DNA of 64,000 nt. It comes from Lutibacter sp. GTDB lineage: Bacteria; Bacteroidota; Bacteroidia; Flavobacteriales; Flavobacteriaceae. Of the stretch, positions 27,072-36,661 are shown piece by piece. The notes under the pieces were generated by a model. The model was not told the DNA's origin and searched no databases. It was given only the letters and a program-made list of their open reading frames with translations. Both the position numbers and the translations under genes were made by a program. Position 1 is the stretch's first letter. Every line of letters begins with the position of its first letter. The stretch spans positions 1 through 64,000 of the forward strand of contig NZ_JABDRI010000019.1 of assembly GCF_013041805.1 (NCBI RefSeq). The letters are read 5' to 3'.

Positions 27072-28097
27072 ATGAATATTGAAAACTTAGGATTTGAAAC
27101 CATTAATTTAGGTCACGGAAGTGGGGGAGAATTAACCAGAAATTTATTAGATAAAATAATATTTAAAACTTTTAGTAATCCATTTTTAGATCAAAAACAC
27201 GATGGTTCAATTGTAAAAATCGAAGGGGAAATTGCCATTTCAACTGACAGTTTTGTAATAACTCCTATATTTTTTAAAGGTGGGAATATTGGAGATTTGT
27301 CAGTTCATGGAACTGTAAATGATGTTGCCATGTGTGGTGCTATTCCAAAGTATTTATCATTGGCTTTTATTATTGAAGAAGGACTTAAAGTAACTGAATT
27401 TATTGAAATTGTACAATCGATAAAAAAAGCAGCTGATGAAAGTGGAGTATTAATAATTACTGGTGACACTAAAGTAGTTGAAAGAGGAAAAGGTGATAAA
27501 ATTTTTATAAACACCACAGGTTTTGGAGCCATGCATCCAAAGGCAAATATTTCAGTTCATAACATAAAAGAAGGGGATCAAATTTTAGTGAATGGTTTTA
27601 TAGCACAACATGGAATGGCTATTATGAGTGAACGAGAAGGATTGGAATTTGAATCAACTATTGAAAGTGATTCAACTAATTTAAACTTTTTAGTCAAAGA
27701 TTTACTAGACAAATTTGGGGATAAAATTAAACTTTTTAGAGATCCTACGCGTGGCGGTTTAGGCACTGTTTTACATGAAATAGCCAATGATATTTCAAAA
27801 GGTGTTTTTTTAAAAGAGGTATCAATACCAATGGAAAAACAAGTGTCAGCAGCCTGTGAAATGCTGGGTCTAGATCCTATGTATGTTGCTAATGAAGGTG
27901 TTTTTTTAGTAGTAGTAGATAAAAGCATTTCAGCGGAAGTACTAGCACTGATGCGAGCTCATGAAAAAGGACAAAATGCTGCAATAGTTGGTGAAATCAC
28001 CACTGAGCATCCAAATAAAGTTGTGATGCAAAGCTTGATTGGAGGAAAGCGAATTGTAAGCCCATTAGTTGGTGAACAGTTACCTCGTATTTGTTAG
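27072..28097 (+). CDS. hypE: Hydrogenase maturation protein HypE
   Basis: HypE dehydrates the thiocarboxamide on its C-terminal cysteine to thiocyanate, the cyanide donor. The 341 residues resemble PurM-type ATP-binding proteins (HGSGGELTRNL, STDSFVITP, RDPTRGGLGTVLHEIA) and end PRIC, giving the required C-terminal Cys341. The stop overlaps the convergent permease stop by four bases. This completes the hypABCDEF set within the window. Confidence 0.97.
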   Translation: MNIENLGFETINLGHGSGGELTRNLLDKIIFKTFSNPFLDQKHDGSIVKIEGEIAISTDSFVITPIFFKGGNIGDLSVHGTVNDVAMCGAIPKYLSLAFIIEEGLKVTEFIEIVQSIKKAADESGVLIITGDTKVVERGKGDKIFINTTGFGAMHPKANISVHNIKEGDQILVNGFIAQHGMAIMSEREGLEFESTIESDSTNLNFLVKDLLDKFGDKIKLFRDPTRGGLGTVLHEIANDISKGVFLKEVSIPMEKQVSAACEMLGLDPMYVANEGVFLVVVDKSISAEVLALMRAHEKGQNAAIVGEITTEHPNKVVMQSLIGGKRIVSPLVGEQLPRIC

Positions 28098-28795
28098 TTA
28101 GAAAGAACCCAATAAATACCTATTATTAATGCAAATAATCCACTTGCAAATCGAATGCCTTTAAAAAAATTAGCATTGTGGTTATTTTTTGAGACTTGAG
28201 AAATACGTCCTATTACAAAAGCATAAGAAATCATTGCAACCAGCGTTCCAATTCCAAATCCTATAATATACTGAGTGGAATCAAAATTTGATTTAAAACC
28301 AAGAACAGGTAAAAACAATAAAAAATGAGCAATACCAGCCAATCCATGAACAAAACCAAAAGATAAAGATGCAATATTGTTATGTCTTATATTTTTGTGT
28401 GTATGGCTATGATTTGATACAGAGTCATGCTGATGTGGATGTTTATGAATAATATGATTTGTTTCACTATGAACGTGGGTATGTGTGTGATTTTTTTCCT
28501 TTCTAAAAATTTGAGAAAAAATCCAAATACTCAATCCTATTAATAAGAATCCAACGAATTTTTCACTGTTGGCTGAAATTTTTTCGATAGGTATAAACTC
28601 TTTGAATAGTAAAAAAAGAACACCTATTGAAAGCATTCCTAATAAATGCCCGAAACCCCAAAATAAACCAACTTTCCATGCTTTCTTTTTACTTTCAATA
28701 GCAAATGGAGTTACTGCGGCTAAATGATCTGGTCCAGAAATTACGTGAGCAACTGCAGCAATAATTCCAGCAAATAAGGGTATATTGAAATCCAT
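28094..28795 (-). CDS. Nickel-type permease (UreH/NicO-like) with His-rich loop
   Basis: A 233-residue inner-membrane protein with about six helices. The first helix holds HVISGPDHLAAVTPFA, the metal-binding signature of NicO/UreH-type nickel and cobalt exporters or importers, and a second conserved segment is FGFVHGLAGIAHFLLFLP. Between them is a hydrophilic loop (about residues 100-140) with more than 15 histidines. Its position beside a complete hyp set makes nickel supply the likely job. Direction of transport cannot be read from sequence. Confidence 0.8.
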   Translation of the reverse strand: MDFNIPLFAGIIAAVAHVISGPDHLAAVTPFAIESKKKAWKVGLFWGFGHLLGMLSIGVLFLLFKEFIPIEKISANSEKFVGFLLIGLSIWIFSQIFRKEKNHTHTHVHSETNHIIHKHPHQHDSVSNHSHTHKNIRHNNIASLSFGFVHGLAGIAHFLLFLPVLGFKSNFDSTQYIIGFGIGTLVAMISYAFVIGRISQVSKNNHNANFFKGIRFASGLFALIIGIYWVLSN

Positions 28796-28896
28796 ATATA
28801 AAAAAAGCTATAAAATTTAAAAATACAAATTATTCTAGTAATGTGATTAAATTTAAAAAAAAATAGTAAAAATTTAATGGTGTGATCTATCAATTG

Positions 28897-28904
28897 TATT
28901 TTTG
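28897..28904 (+). promoter_or_regulatory. -7 box of the TonB-dependent receptor gene
   Basis: TATTTTTG matches TAnnTTTG exactly and sits 30 bases before the receptor ATG. The -33 TTG is not obvious. Confidence 0.45.
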
Positions 28905-28934
28905 AACCATTAAAAATTGTAAGTTGGAATAAAC

Positions 28935-31340
28935 ATGTTAAAAAAAATAGTTTTAGTTAGTCTCTTTTTGATGAATTTGAGTACTGTTTTTGCACAGACC
29001 AGTACTATTAAAGGAAGAGTTTTTAATAGTATAAATAATGAATCAATAGCATTTGCTTCTATTGTTATTGATAGTACATCAGTTGGTACAACTTCAGATA
29101 TTGATGGAAACTATCAAATAGAAAATTTAAAACCAGGAACCTATAATGTGGTTTGTTCTTTTTTAGGATTTAAGAAAAAAGTATTTTATGAAGTAAGAGT
29201 AACTTCTACAAGAACCACCACACTTGATTTTGCTTTAGTAGAAGAAAGTACGGCTTTAGATGAAATTCTAATTAGTAAATCACCGTTTAACAGACCAGAG
29301 GAAAGTCCCGTTAGTGTTCGTACAATTGGAGCTTCTGAAATTTACAGAAATCCTGGTAGTAATAGAGATATTTCCAAAGTAATACAAATTTTACCTGGTG
29401 TTGCTTCTTCTGTTTCATTTAGAAATGATATCATTGTTCGTGGTGGTGCTCCAAATGAAAATAGGTTTTATCTTGATGGGATTGAAATTCCAAACATTAA
29501 TCATTTTGCAACACAAGGTTCTTCAGGAGGACCAGTAGGTATGATTAATGTTAATTTTATTCAAGAGGTAGATTTTTATGCAGGTGCATTTCCTGCAAAT
29601 AGAGGGAATTCATTGAGTTCAGTTATGGAGTTCAAGCAAATTGAAGGGAATGATGAAAAGTTAAGAGGTTCTTTAATGGTTGGATCGAGTGATATTGGAC
29701 TTACTTTAGATGGCCCTATAGATGAAAAATCTACCTTTATTTTTTCAGCAAGGCGCTCTTACTTACAATTACTTTTTAAAGCTTTAAACCTACCTTTTTT
29801 GCCTACTTATAATGATTTTCAATACAAACAAACTATAAAGGTTGACGATAAAAATAGAGTAACAATTATTGGTCTTGGAGCTATTGATGATTTTGAATTA
29901 AATAAAGACGTAAATGATGGTTTAGATGATGAGGAAGACATTAAAAGAAATAATTATATTTTAGGAAATTTACCGGTAAATAAACAATGGAATTATACTG
30001 TTGGGGCTAACTGGAAGCATTTTGCATCAAATAGTTTTCAAAATTTTGTAATAAGTAGAAATCATTTAAGCAATAGCGCTATAAAATATCAAGGTAATAT
30101 TGAACAACAAGATTTACTGTTATTAGATTATAATTCTGAGGAAATTGAGAATAAACTGAGGATAGAAAATACCTATCGGAAAAATGGTTGGAAATGGAAC
30201 TTAGGAATAGGATTTGAAAATGCGACCTACAAAAATTCAACATTTAACAAAATTGAACTTGACGGAGCAATAAGCACTATTGACTTCGATTCTGAATTAA
30301 AACTGAATAAATACGCACTTTTTTCGCAGCTTAGTAAAGAATTTTTTAATGATAGATTATTGCTGTCATTTGGTTTTAGAACAGATTTTAATGATTATTC
30401 AAATGAAATGAATAACCCAATTAAGCAGTTTTCACCAAGATTTTCAGCATCCTATACATTGATAGAAGATTTCAATTTCAATTTTAATATTGGTCGTTAT
30501 TTTCAATTACCTGCTTATACAGTAATGGGGTATAGAGATAATTCAAATGTTTTAGTGAATAAGGAGAATAACATAACTTACATTAGTGCGAACCACTTGA
30601 TTGCTGGATTAGAATATAACCCAACCAGATTGTCTAAAATAACATTGGAAGGTTTTATTAAAAACTATGATAATTACCCGTTTTTATTAAGAGATCGTAT
30701 TTCGCTTGCGAATTTAGGAGGAGATTTTGGAGTTATTGGTAATGAACCTGCCACTTCAACTTCTATAGGGAAAACATATGGGGTTGAATTTTTAGTTCAG
30801 CAAAAATTAAGTTCTTCTATTTATGGTATTTTGTCTTATACATTTGTGAAGAGCGAATTTTCAAATAACGATAATGAATTAACTCCTTCATCTTGGGATA
30901 ATAGACATATTTTAAATATTACGGCAGGTAAGAAATTTAATAAAGGTTGGGAAATGGGTTTAAAATTTAGATATCTTGGTGGTGCTCCTTTTACACCTTA
31001 TGATATTGAACTTTCATCTACTGCTGCCATTTGGGATGTGAACCAACAAGGTATTTTTGATTATGATAGGATAAATCAAGAACGAAACCCAGATGCGCAC
31101 TTTTTAGATCTTAGAATAGATAAGCAGTGGTATTTTAATAAATGGGCATTTAATTTGTATGTAGATATACAGAATGTTTATAATTTTCAGGCAGAAGGAC
31201 AGCCATTTATTGATGTAGAACGAGATGCGTCTGGAAATCCAGTTGTTGACCCAACAAATCCTAGCGCTTATAAAGTTTCAGAAATTGAAAATACAAATGG
31301 AACGGTGTTACCATCAATTGGAATTATGATTGAATTTTAA
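28935..31340 (+). CDS. TonB-dependent receptor with carboxypeptidase-regulatory-like N-terminal domain
   Basis: An 801-residue outer-membrane receptor. A signal peptide (1-20, ends VFAQT) precedes a carboxypeptidase-D regulatory-like Ig domain (about 22-105, TIKGRVFNSINNESIAFASI, DIDGNYQIENLKPGTY), a plug domain (about 118-235, ISKVIQILPGVASS, DIIVRGGAPNENRFYLDGIE) and a 22-strand barrel ending GIMIEF. It is not of the SusC size class and has no SusD partner. The neighbouring nickel permease and hydrogenase genes raise the possibility of a metal substrate; this is inference from context only. Confidence 0.85.
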   Translation: MLKKIVLVSLFLMNLSTVFAQTSTIKGRVFNSINNESIAFASIVIDSTSVGTTSDIDGNYQIENLKPGTYNVVCSFLGFKKKVFYEVRVTSTRTTTLDFALVEESTALDEILISKSPFNRPEESPVSVRTIGASEIYRNPGSNRDISKVIQILPGVASSVSFRNDIIVRGGAPNENRFYLDGIEIPNINHFATQGSSGGPVGMINVNFIQEVDFYAGAFPANRGNSLSSVMEFKQIEGNDEKLRGSLMVGSSDIGLTLDGPIDEKSTFIFSARRSYLQLLFKALNLPFLPTYNDFQYKQTIKVDDKNRVTIIGLGAIDDFELNKDVNDGLDDEEDIKRNNYILGNLPVNKQWNYTVGANWKHFASNSFQNFVISRNHLSNSAIKYQGNIEQQDLLLLDYNSEEIENKLRIENTYRKNGWKWNLGIGFENATYKNSTFNKIELDGAISTIDFDSELKLNKYALFSQLSKEFFNDRLLLSFGFRTDFNDYSNEMNNPIKQFSPRFSASYTLIEDFNFNFNIGRYFQLPAYTVMGYRDNSNVLVNKENNITYISANHLIAGLEYNPTRLSKITLEGFIKNYDNYPFLLRDRISLANLGGDFGVIGNEPATSTSIGKTYGVEFLVQQKLSSSIYGILSYTFVKSEFSNNDNELTPSSWDNRHILNITAGKKFNKGWEMGLKFRYLGGAPFTPYDIELSSTAAIWDVNQQGIFDYDRINQERNPDAHFLDLRIDKQWYFNKWAFNLYVDIQNVYNFQAEGQPFIDVERDASGNPVVDPTNPSAYKVSEIENTNGTVLPSIGIMIEF

Positions 31341-31355
31341 TAGTAAGGTTAAATT

Positions 31356-31754
31356 TTATTTTCGTTCAAATACTAAATCAGGTCCATCAACATAAGATAG
31401 TCCTAATGTCATTTTTTTATTAGCTAAATTATAGGTCCATTTAGTATCATTAATTTTTATCAAAATAATCTTTGGGTCGTTCATACCTCCTAAATAATCT
31501 TCACCAAAAAAGTAGTCATATGCTCCAATAGGGTACCCAACATTTTCTCCTCCAGTTACAATTAAAGTTCCGTTTATTTGAAAATTGTAATAAATAGTAT
31601 CATCTGAATAATCTATAGTGTTCAGACCTTGAAATCCATAGATATTAGCTTCAATTAATTTCCAATTCCCAACTATTTGGTAAGCGTTAGTTTCTTCATT
31701 TGAGCAGCTGAATATTAAAATTCCTATTAAAATAATAGATATAATTTTTTTCAT
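31356..31754 (-). CDS. Small lipocalin-like lipoprotein
   Basis: A 132-residue predicted lipoprotein; the signal MKKIISIILIGILIFSC ends at lipidation Cys17. The mature part begins IVGNWKLIEANIYG, a pattern common to lipocalin-like small beta proteins of Bacteroidota, and has alternating beta strands. The function is unknown. It reads convergently with the receptor gene, and no operon partner is evident. Confidence 0.7.
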   Translation of the reverse strand: MKKIISIILIGILIFSCSNEETNAYQIVGNWKLIEANIYGFQGLNTIDYSDDTIYYNFQINGTLIVTGGENVGYPIGAYDYFFGEDYLGGMNDPKIILIKINDTKWTYNLANKKMTLGLSYVDGPDLVFERK

Positions 31755-31839
31755 ATTGAAAGGTTATATTTGGATACTCTTTCACCTAACCAAGTAGTTT
31801 TATTCTATGATGTTTCAATAGTATTAGACTTTTTCTTTA

Positions 31840-33084
31840 TTAAGATTCCAGATGTTGTAATATAGCTAAAGCTGCCCTTTCACCAGCAATCATTGCTGCG
31901 TTTAATGATCCGTTTAGTTGAGTATCACCAGCAAGAAAAATCCCTTTATTTAGTCTTGTTTCTGAAGGTGATATTTCATACTGTAAATTAGCAAGTGTTG
32001 GCAATGCTTGTGCAATTGAATAGTGTTTTATACAGCGTATAACATCAATGCCACAATATTTTTTCAATTCTTTCTCAACTTGTATTTTTAATGCTTCATT
32101 AGAAAGTTTATGATCTTTAACAACGGTAACAGATAGTAATTGGTTTGCACCTTTTGATTTTGTAGCGATGCTTGTATGGTAGAAAATATTATTAATTAGT
32201 GCTTCTCTGTTCGAGATAAGTCCTATTAATGGTTCTTTAATAGTTTTAGCATTGGTTTCAAAATAGAGCGTATCACAAGATTTCCATTGGGTTTCTTGAT
32301 TTTTTAGATTTGAGACAAATGCACTTGGTTCTGTTGCAATAATTGTGAAATCACTTTCTAATATTGTTCCGTTAGTTAGAAATATTTTTCCATTTTCAAC
32401 CGATTTGACCTTTGTGTTAAATCGAAAGGTGGTTTGCTTTAAATTATTTTTTAATTGCCTTGGTATAGCTTCAATACCAGCTTTTGGTAATGCTGCAAAA
32501 CCTTCTCCAAACATTTTATAAACGAATTCAAACATTCTGCTTGAAGTCTCTAGTTCTGATTCAAGAAATATACCGCTGAAAAATGGTTTAAAAAAGTTTG
32601 AAATCATATCTTCTGAAAAGCCGAAGTCTGATAAATATTTAAATGTAGTTTTTTCAGGTTTTGCAAAAATTTCAGTAAGTGTAGTTTTTTTTAAAGCGTT
32701 GTTTAGCTTCAGAATTTTTAGTTTATCAGAGATTGTTCCTATTCCTGAAATTAAGGTTGGTATAAGTAAGGAAATATTACGAAGCGGATCACCAATGGTT
32801 TTTGAATTTCCATTATTAAAAATTGTAGCTCCTGGAAGAAATGATTGAAGTTCTAAAGCTCCAAAATTTAAATATTTTTGTGCAGCTGGATATGCTGTAA
32901 GCAATACTTGAAAACCATGGTCGAGCTGATATCCTTCTACAATATCCGTTTTAACTCTGCCACCAACTCGATCAGTTCCTTCAATAATTACAGGAGCTAA
33001 GTTATGATTCTCTAAAACTTGAGCGGCAATTAGTCCGCTTACGCCGGCACCAATAATATGTATTTTATAGTCTTTTTTGTTCAT
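31840..33084 (-). CDS. FAD-dependent amine-oxidase-like oxidoreductase
   Basis: A 414-residue flavoprotein. The dinucleotide-binding motif IIGAGVSGLIAAQVL and the following IIEGTDRVGGRVKTD mark the amine oxidase/protoporphyrinogen oxidase/phytoene desaturase superfamily, and the C-terminal GIFLAGDTQLNGSLNAAMIAGERAA is the second FAD contact. The substrate is unknown. It lies 67 bases downstream of the photolyase operon and may be its last gene; FAD oxidoreductases often accompany photolyases in marine bacteria. Confidence 0.8.
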   Translation of the reverse strand: MNKKDYKIHIIGAGVSGLIAAQVLENHNLAPVIIEGTDRVGGRVKTDIVEGYQLDHGFQVLLTAYPAAQKYLNFGALELQSFLPGATIFNNGNSKTIGDPLRNISLLIPTLISGIGTISDKLKILKLNNALKKTTLTEIFAKPEKTTFKYLSDFGFSEDMISNFFKPFFSGIFLESELETSSRMFEFVYKMFGEGFAALPKAGIEAIPRQLKNNLKQTTFRFNTKVKSVENGKIFLTNGTILESDFTIIATEPSAFVSNLKNQETQWKSCDTLYFETNAKTIKEPLIGLISNREALINNIFYHTSIATKSKGANQLLSVTVVKDHKLSNEALKIQVEKELKKYCGIDVIRCIKHYSIAQALPTLANLQYEISPSETRLNKGIFLAGDTQLNGSLNAAMIAGERAALAILQHLES

Positions 33085-33151
33085 AAGTAATTGATTAGAA
33101 ATAAATACAAATCTTTTAACAAATTTAAGTTTTTTCTATTTGTTTTTCATT

Positions 33152-33577
33152 TCATGAATCATAATAAGAAAGATTTAAATAATCATTTTTTATATCAATC
33201 ATTTTATCAATAAATTTTTTATTAGCAATGTAATTCTTATTTTTTGAAAATTGAATAAAATTTCCATTGGCGTGAATACTAAAAAATTGAGAATTATAAA
33301 TAACCAATCGGTAGTAAGGTATAATCCAAGAGAAACGTTCTAATTTTCTGGTATAATGCACAATAATACCTTTTGGGCGTAATTCAATATTACCATAATC
33401 TGTTTCTGAGAATTTCAATTTTCCAAGATCTAATTTTGGACTTATTGATTCAATAATTAATCTGCTAGAGCCAATACCACCTTGCTTTATTCGCTCTAGA
33501 AAGCTAAACGATTTTCCCAACAGTAATACACTCTGTTCGTTAAAATCTTCATTATTATATGTTGTATCAAATACCAT
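33152..33577 (-). CDS. Conserved hypothetical protein in the photolyase operon
   Basis: I do not recognise this 141-residue protein. It has no signal peptide or membrane helix, is rich in Tyr, Phe and Ile, and looks like a mixed beta fold (IELRPKGIIVHYTRKLERFSW, YRLVIYNSQFFSIHANGNF) ending in a helix, loosely like a PH-type fold. It begins ten bases after the stop of the photolyase-like gene, so it is probably translated from the same message. Confidence 0.55.
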   Translation of the reverse strand: MVFDTTYNNEDFNEQSVLLLGKSFSFLERIKQGGIGSSRLIIESISPKLDLGKLKFSETDYGNIELRPKGIIVHYTRKLERFSWIIPYYRLVIYNSQFFSIHANGNFIQFSKNKNYIANKKFIDKMIDIKNDYLNLSYYDS

Positions 33578-33587
33578 TGTTTCTTAT

Positions 33588-35072
33588 TTAGAGTGTTAAA
33601 CTTTGTATATATTTTTCCCCATTATTAATATGCATTAATTGTTTTTCTTGTGGCATTTTATCAAACATAGCAACTAACATTCCCAATCTCGGGTTTTGCT
33701 GAAAGAAATTTCGATGTGTATTCATAAAACGCCAAAAAAGTCCGTCCCAAATAGCTTGCCATTCACCTTTTTTAAAATTGCTCATCTTTATCAAATAGTT
33801 ACTACCACTTATATATGGTTTTGTTGCCATGAATCCACCATCTGCAAATTGACTCATTCCATATACATTGGGAACCATAACCCAATCATAACTATCAATA
33901 AAAAGTTCCATAAACCATTGATAAACTTCGTCTGGATCAAATTCACACAACATCATAAAATTTCCTAGAATCATTAATCGCTCAATATGATTGCAATAAC
34001 CTGTTTTTAGAATTTTTTTTATCGTTTGATCTATTGGTAAAATTCCAGTTGTTCCGTTGTAAAATGATGCTGGAATTTTTTTTGTAAAACCCCAAAAGTT
34101 TTTAGTACGTTCATCACTACCACGACTTTCGTACATTCCACGTATAAATTCACGCCAACCTATTATTTGTCGCACAAAACCTTCTAATGAATTTATAGGA
34201 ATATTGTTTTCTTTTGCATAAGCAATACTTTCATCTATCACCTTTTTAGGTGTAATTAAACCTACATTTAGCATAGGAGTTAAAACACTATGATTTAAAA
34301 TTGAATTTTCTGAAATAATAGCATCTTCATAGGCACCAAATTCTAGAAAACGCTGTTCTAAAAATTGTTCAAACCAGTCTTGAGAAGCCTTGAAATTTGC
34401 TGGGTACAAAGAGTATTCTGTTAGTTGTCCAAGGTTTGTTGAAAAGTTTTTTTGAACATATTCACAAGCTTCTTTGTAAAAACTATCTACTACTGGAAAG
34501 TGAATTGAAGGAGGTGTTTTTTTTGCAGGATATTTTTTTCTGTTTTCAGTATCAAATGTCCATTTTCCACCTGTTGGCTTTTTGTCTACATCAATTAGTA
34601 TATTTCTTTTAATTCGTTGTTCTTTATAAAAAACAGTTTGATGATATTTCGTTTTATCACTTCTAAAAAATAGTTGTAAATCTTCTTTGGTATTTAAAAA
34701 CATTGGAGAATCAAATACCGTTCTTTCTATTTGGTGAATAGCACACTGTTCTTTTAGTCGCTTTTGAAGCCAATTATCAACAGGATCTATATAGTTGATT
34801 TGAGTGATTTTTTGTGATTTCAAATACGGAATCAATACTCGAATATCTGAAATGTCTTCTGCGGATTCGATATATAAAACTTTCACCCCTTTTGAAATCA
34901 AGAAAGCTTCATATTGTTTCATTGTTGCTCTATGAAACGCAATCTTTTGTTTATGAAAAGGATACTGTTTAAAGAATAAATACTCTTCAATTAAATAAAC
35001 AGGATGTTCATTTTTTAAAAGAGAAGAACTTTCAAATAATTGATGTGGAAAAATAATATTTACGGTTTTCAT
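33588..35072 (-). CDS. Prokaryotic (6-4) photolyase/cryptochrome homologue (FeS-BCP family, COG3046) lacking C-terminal Cys
   Basis: A 494-residue protein of the PhrB-like family: N-terminal antenna domain (1-130, IIFPHQLFE, FHRATMKQYEAFL) and a C-terminal FAD-binding domain. LEGFVRQIIGWREFIRGMYE (297-316), HIERLMILGNF (362-372) and VPNVYGMSQFADGGFMATKPY (400-420) are family signatures; His362 aligns with the catalytic His of (6-4) enzymes. Family members such as Agrobacterium PhrB bind a [4Fe-4S] cluster through C-terminal cysteines in the loop after MS(D/N). Here that loop reads SNFKKGEWQAIWDGLFW and there is no cysteine after residue 376. The gene abuts the DUF2256 gene without a gap. Confidence 0.88.
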   Translation of the reverse strand: MKTVNIIFPHQLFESSSLLKNEHPVYLIEEYLFFKQYPFHKQKIAFHRATMKQYEAFLISKGVKVLYIESAEDISDIRVLIPYLKSQKITQINYIDPVDNWLQKRLKEQCAIHQIERTVFDSPMFLNTKEDLQLFFRSDKTKYHQTVFYKEQRIKRNILIDVDKKPTGGKWTFDTENRKKYPAKKTPPSIHFPVVDSFYKEACEYVQKNFSTNLGQLTEYSLYPANFKASQDWFEQFLEQRFLEFGAYEDAIISENSILNHSVLTPMLNVGLITPKKVIDESIAYAKENNIPINSLEGFVRQIIGWREFIRGMYESRGSDERTKNFWGFTKKIPASFYNGTTGILPIDQTIKKILKTGYCNHIERLMILGNFMMLCEFDPDEVYQWFMELFIDSYDWVMVPNVYGMSQFADGGFMATKPYISGSNYLIKMSNFKKGEWQAIWDGLFWRFMNTHRNFFQQNPRLGMLVAMFDKMPQEKQLMHINNGEKYIQSLTL

Positions 35073-35204
35073 TTAGATTTTATTTCTTTTACAACGTTCA
35101 CTACAATACTTAACATTTCCCCAGTCTTTTTCCCATTTTTTACGCCATGAAAAAGGTCTTTTACAAACGATACATATTTTTTGAGGTAAATGTTCTTTTT
35201 TCAA
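35073..35204 (-). CDS. DUF2256 small zinc-ribbon-like protein
   Basis: A 43-residue protein: four cysteines in the pattern [10 protein letters not shown] ... [11 protein letters not shown], with [12 protein letters not shown] between. This is the DUF2256 pattern, found mostly beside photolyase and cryptochrome genes. The start is TTG at 35204, two bases after the upstream photolyase stop, and its TAA is followed directly by the ATG of the next photolyase gene. Its role is unknown; zinc binding is inferred from CxxC pairs. Confidence 0.85.
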   Translation of the reverse strand: MKKEHLPQKICIVCKRPFSWRKKWEKDWGNVKYCSERCKRNKI

Positions 35205-35206
35205 AA

Positions 35207-36661
35207 TTATTTATTTACATGTGATTCTAATATTCGTTTTTTTTCAGCTTTTACAGAAGGATGTTCTTTATGTCCCCAAATTTTTTCTCTAGCTTTTTTT
35301 GCACTTTTTTTTAAATCTACAATAGGAGCAGGATAGTGTTCACCAATGGTAACGCCGCAAAAAGTTTGTTCCATCAAGCTCATGGTCCAAGGTTCATGTA
35401 TATACGCAATTGGGACATTCTTGAGTTCAGGAACCCATTTTTTAATAAATTCACCGTTAGGGTCGTGTTCTTGTGAATTTTTCACGGGATTATATAAACG
35501 AATGGTATTGATTCCCGTTGTACCGGCTTGCATTTGAAATTGTGGATAATGTATACCGGGTTCATAATCTAGAAATTGTTGTGCTAAATGATATACCCCT
35601 TCTCTCCAATCTTGGTCCAAATTAAGTGTTAGAAAAGAGACTAACATAGCACGCATTCTAAAATTTATCCATCCTGTTTTCTCAACAGCTCGCATACAGG
35701 CGTCAATCAAGGGAAATCCAGTTTTACCAGTTTCCCAAGCTTTTATAAATAATTCATTTTTCGGATGCTCCAAAAGTTCATAACCTCTATTTACACATCG
35801 AGTTTCATAGGTGCATTCTACTTCAAATTTCTGAATAAAATGGCAATGCCAGTGCAAACGGGTTAACATTCCAGAAAAAGCTCTATTATGTAAGGTTCCG
35901 TTTTGATGCGTACCTACAAATTGAAACACTTGTTTAATACTAATATTTCCCCAGGCCAAATAAGGTGATAATCTGCTACAGGCTTTTCTACTTTCAGTAG
36001 GTTTAGAAATATGCTTGTGATAAGTAAATCCTCTTTTTTGAGTGAATGAATTAAGGTAGCGCCAAGCATTCTCTTCTCCTGCTGGTTGATATTCTATAGG
36101 ATACTGCTTAAGCTTGGAAATTAATTCTGAAGGTAATTTAAACAAATGTTCAAGTCTATTTAAAGTTGAAATCGAATACTTATTTTTAATAACAGAAGTG
36201 TGCATAGTAGTATGCCATTGTTTATTCCAATTTTTTCTGTTTTTAATGCCTCTTATAATTCCATCACGTTGATATTCTGTCCAAGTAATATTGTTTTTAT
36301 CACAAAATTGTTTGATATTTTTATCACGTTTCCACGTAGTTTTAGTTCCACTTTCTTGGTAACTAAAGAGCTGATTTATGATGAATTTTTCTGATAAAAA
36401 ATTAAAAACAGCAATTGCTTCTCCGTAAAATATATCAACATTTCGTTTGTACTTTATCAATTGTTCATCCATTGATTTTATGGAGTGATATCTAAATTGT
36501 AAATGTCTTAAACTTGTATCTGGATATTCAATAATACTAGGTTCAAACAAATATATGATTAAGAATGGGATGCCTGCTTTTTCTGCTGTGTCAAGAGGTT
36601 CGTGGTCTTGTAATCGAAGGTCACGTTTTAGCCAAACAATATTGATAGTTTCCCTACTCAA
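35207..36661 (-). CDS. Cryptochrome/photolyase family flavoprotein
   Basis: A full-length photolyase-superfamily protein with N-terminal antenna domain ([29 protein letters not shown]) and FAD-binding domain ([63 protein letters not shown]). The frame is open to an ATG at 36736, but I prefer TTG at 36661: it overlaps the upstream TGA as TTGA, which suggests coupled translation, and gives 484 residues beginning just before the first beta strand. An ATG at 36682 is an alternative. Whether it repairs DNA or signals is not decidable here; the domain type is closest to plant-like or class I members. Confidence 0.88.
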   Translation of the reverse strand: MSRETINIVWLKRDLRLQDHEPLDTAEKAGIPFLIIYLFEPSIIEYPDTSLRHLQFRYHSIKSMDEQLIKYKRNVDIFYGEAIAVFNFLSEKFIINQLFSYQESGTKTTWKRDKNIKQFCDKNNITWTEYQRDGIIRGIKNRKNWNKQWHTTMHTSVIKNKYSISTLNRLEHLFKLPSELISKLKQYPIEYQPAGEENAWRYLNSFTQKRGFTYHKHISKPTESRKACSRLSPYLAWGNISIKQVFQFVGTHQNGTLHNRAFSGMLTRLHWHCHFIQKFEVECTYETRCVNRGYELLEHPKNELFIKAWETGKTGFPLIDACMRAVEKTGWINFRMRAMLVSFLTLNLDQDWREGVYHLAQQFLDYEPGIHYPQFQMQAGTTGINTIRLYNPVKNSQEHDPNGEFIKKWVPELKNVPIAYIHEPWTMSLMEQTFCGVTIGEHYPAPIVDLKKSAKKAREKIWGHKEHPSVKAEKKRILESHVNK

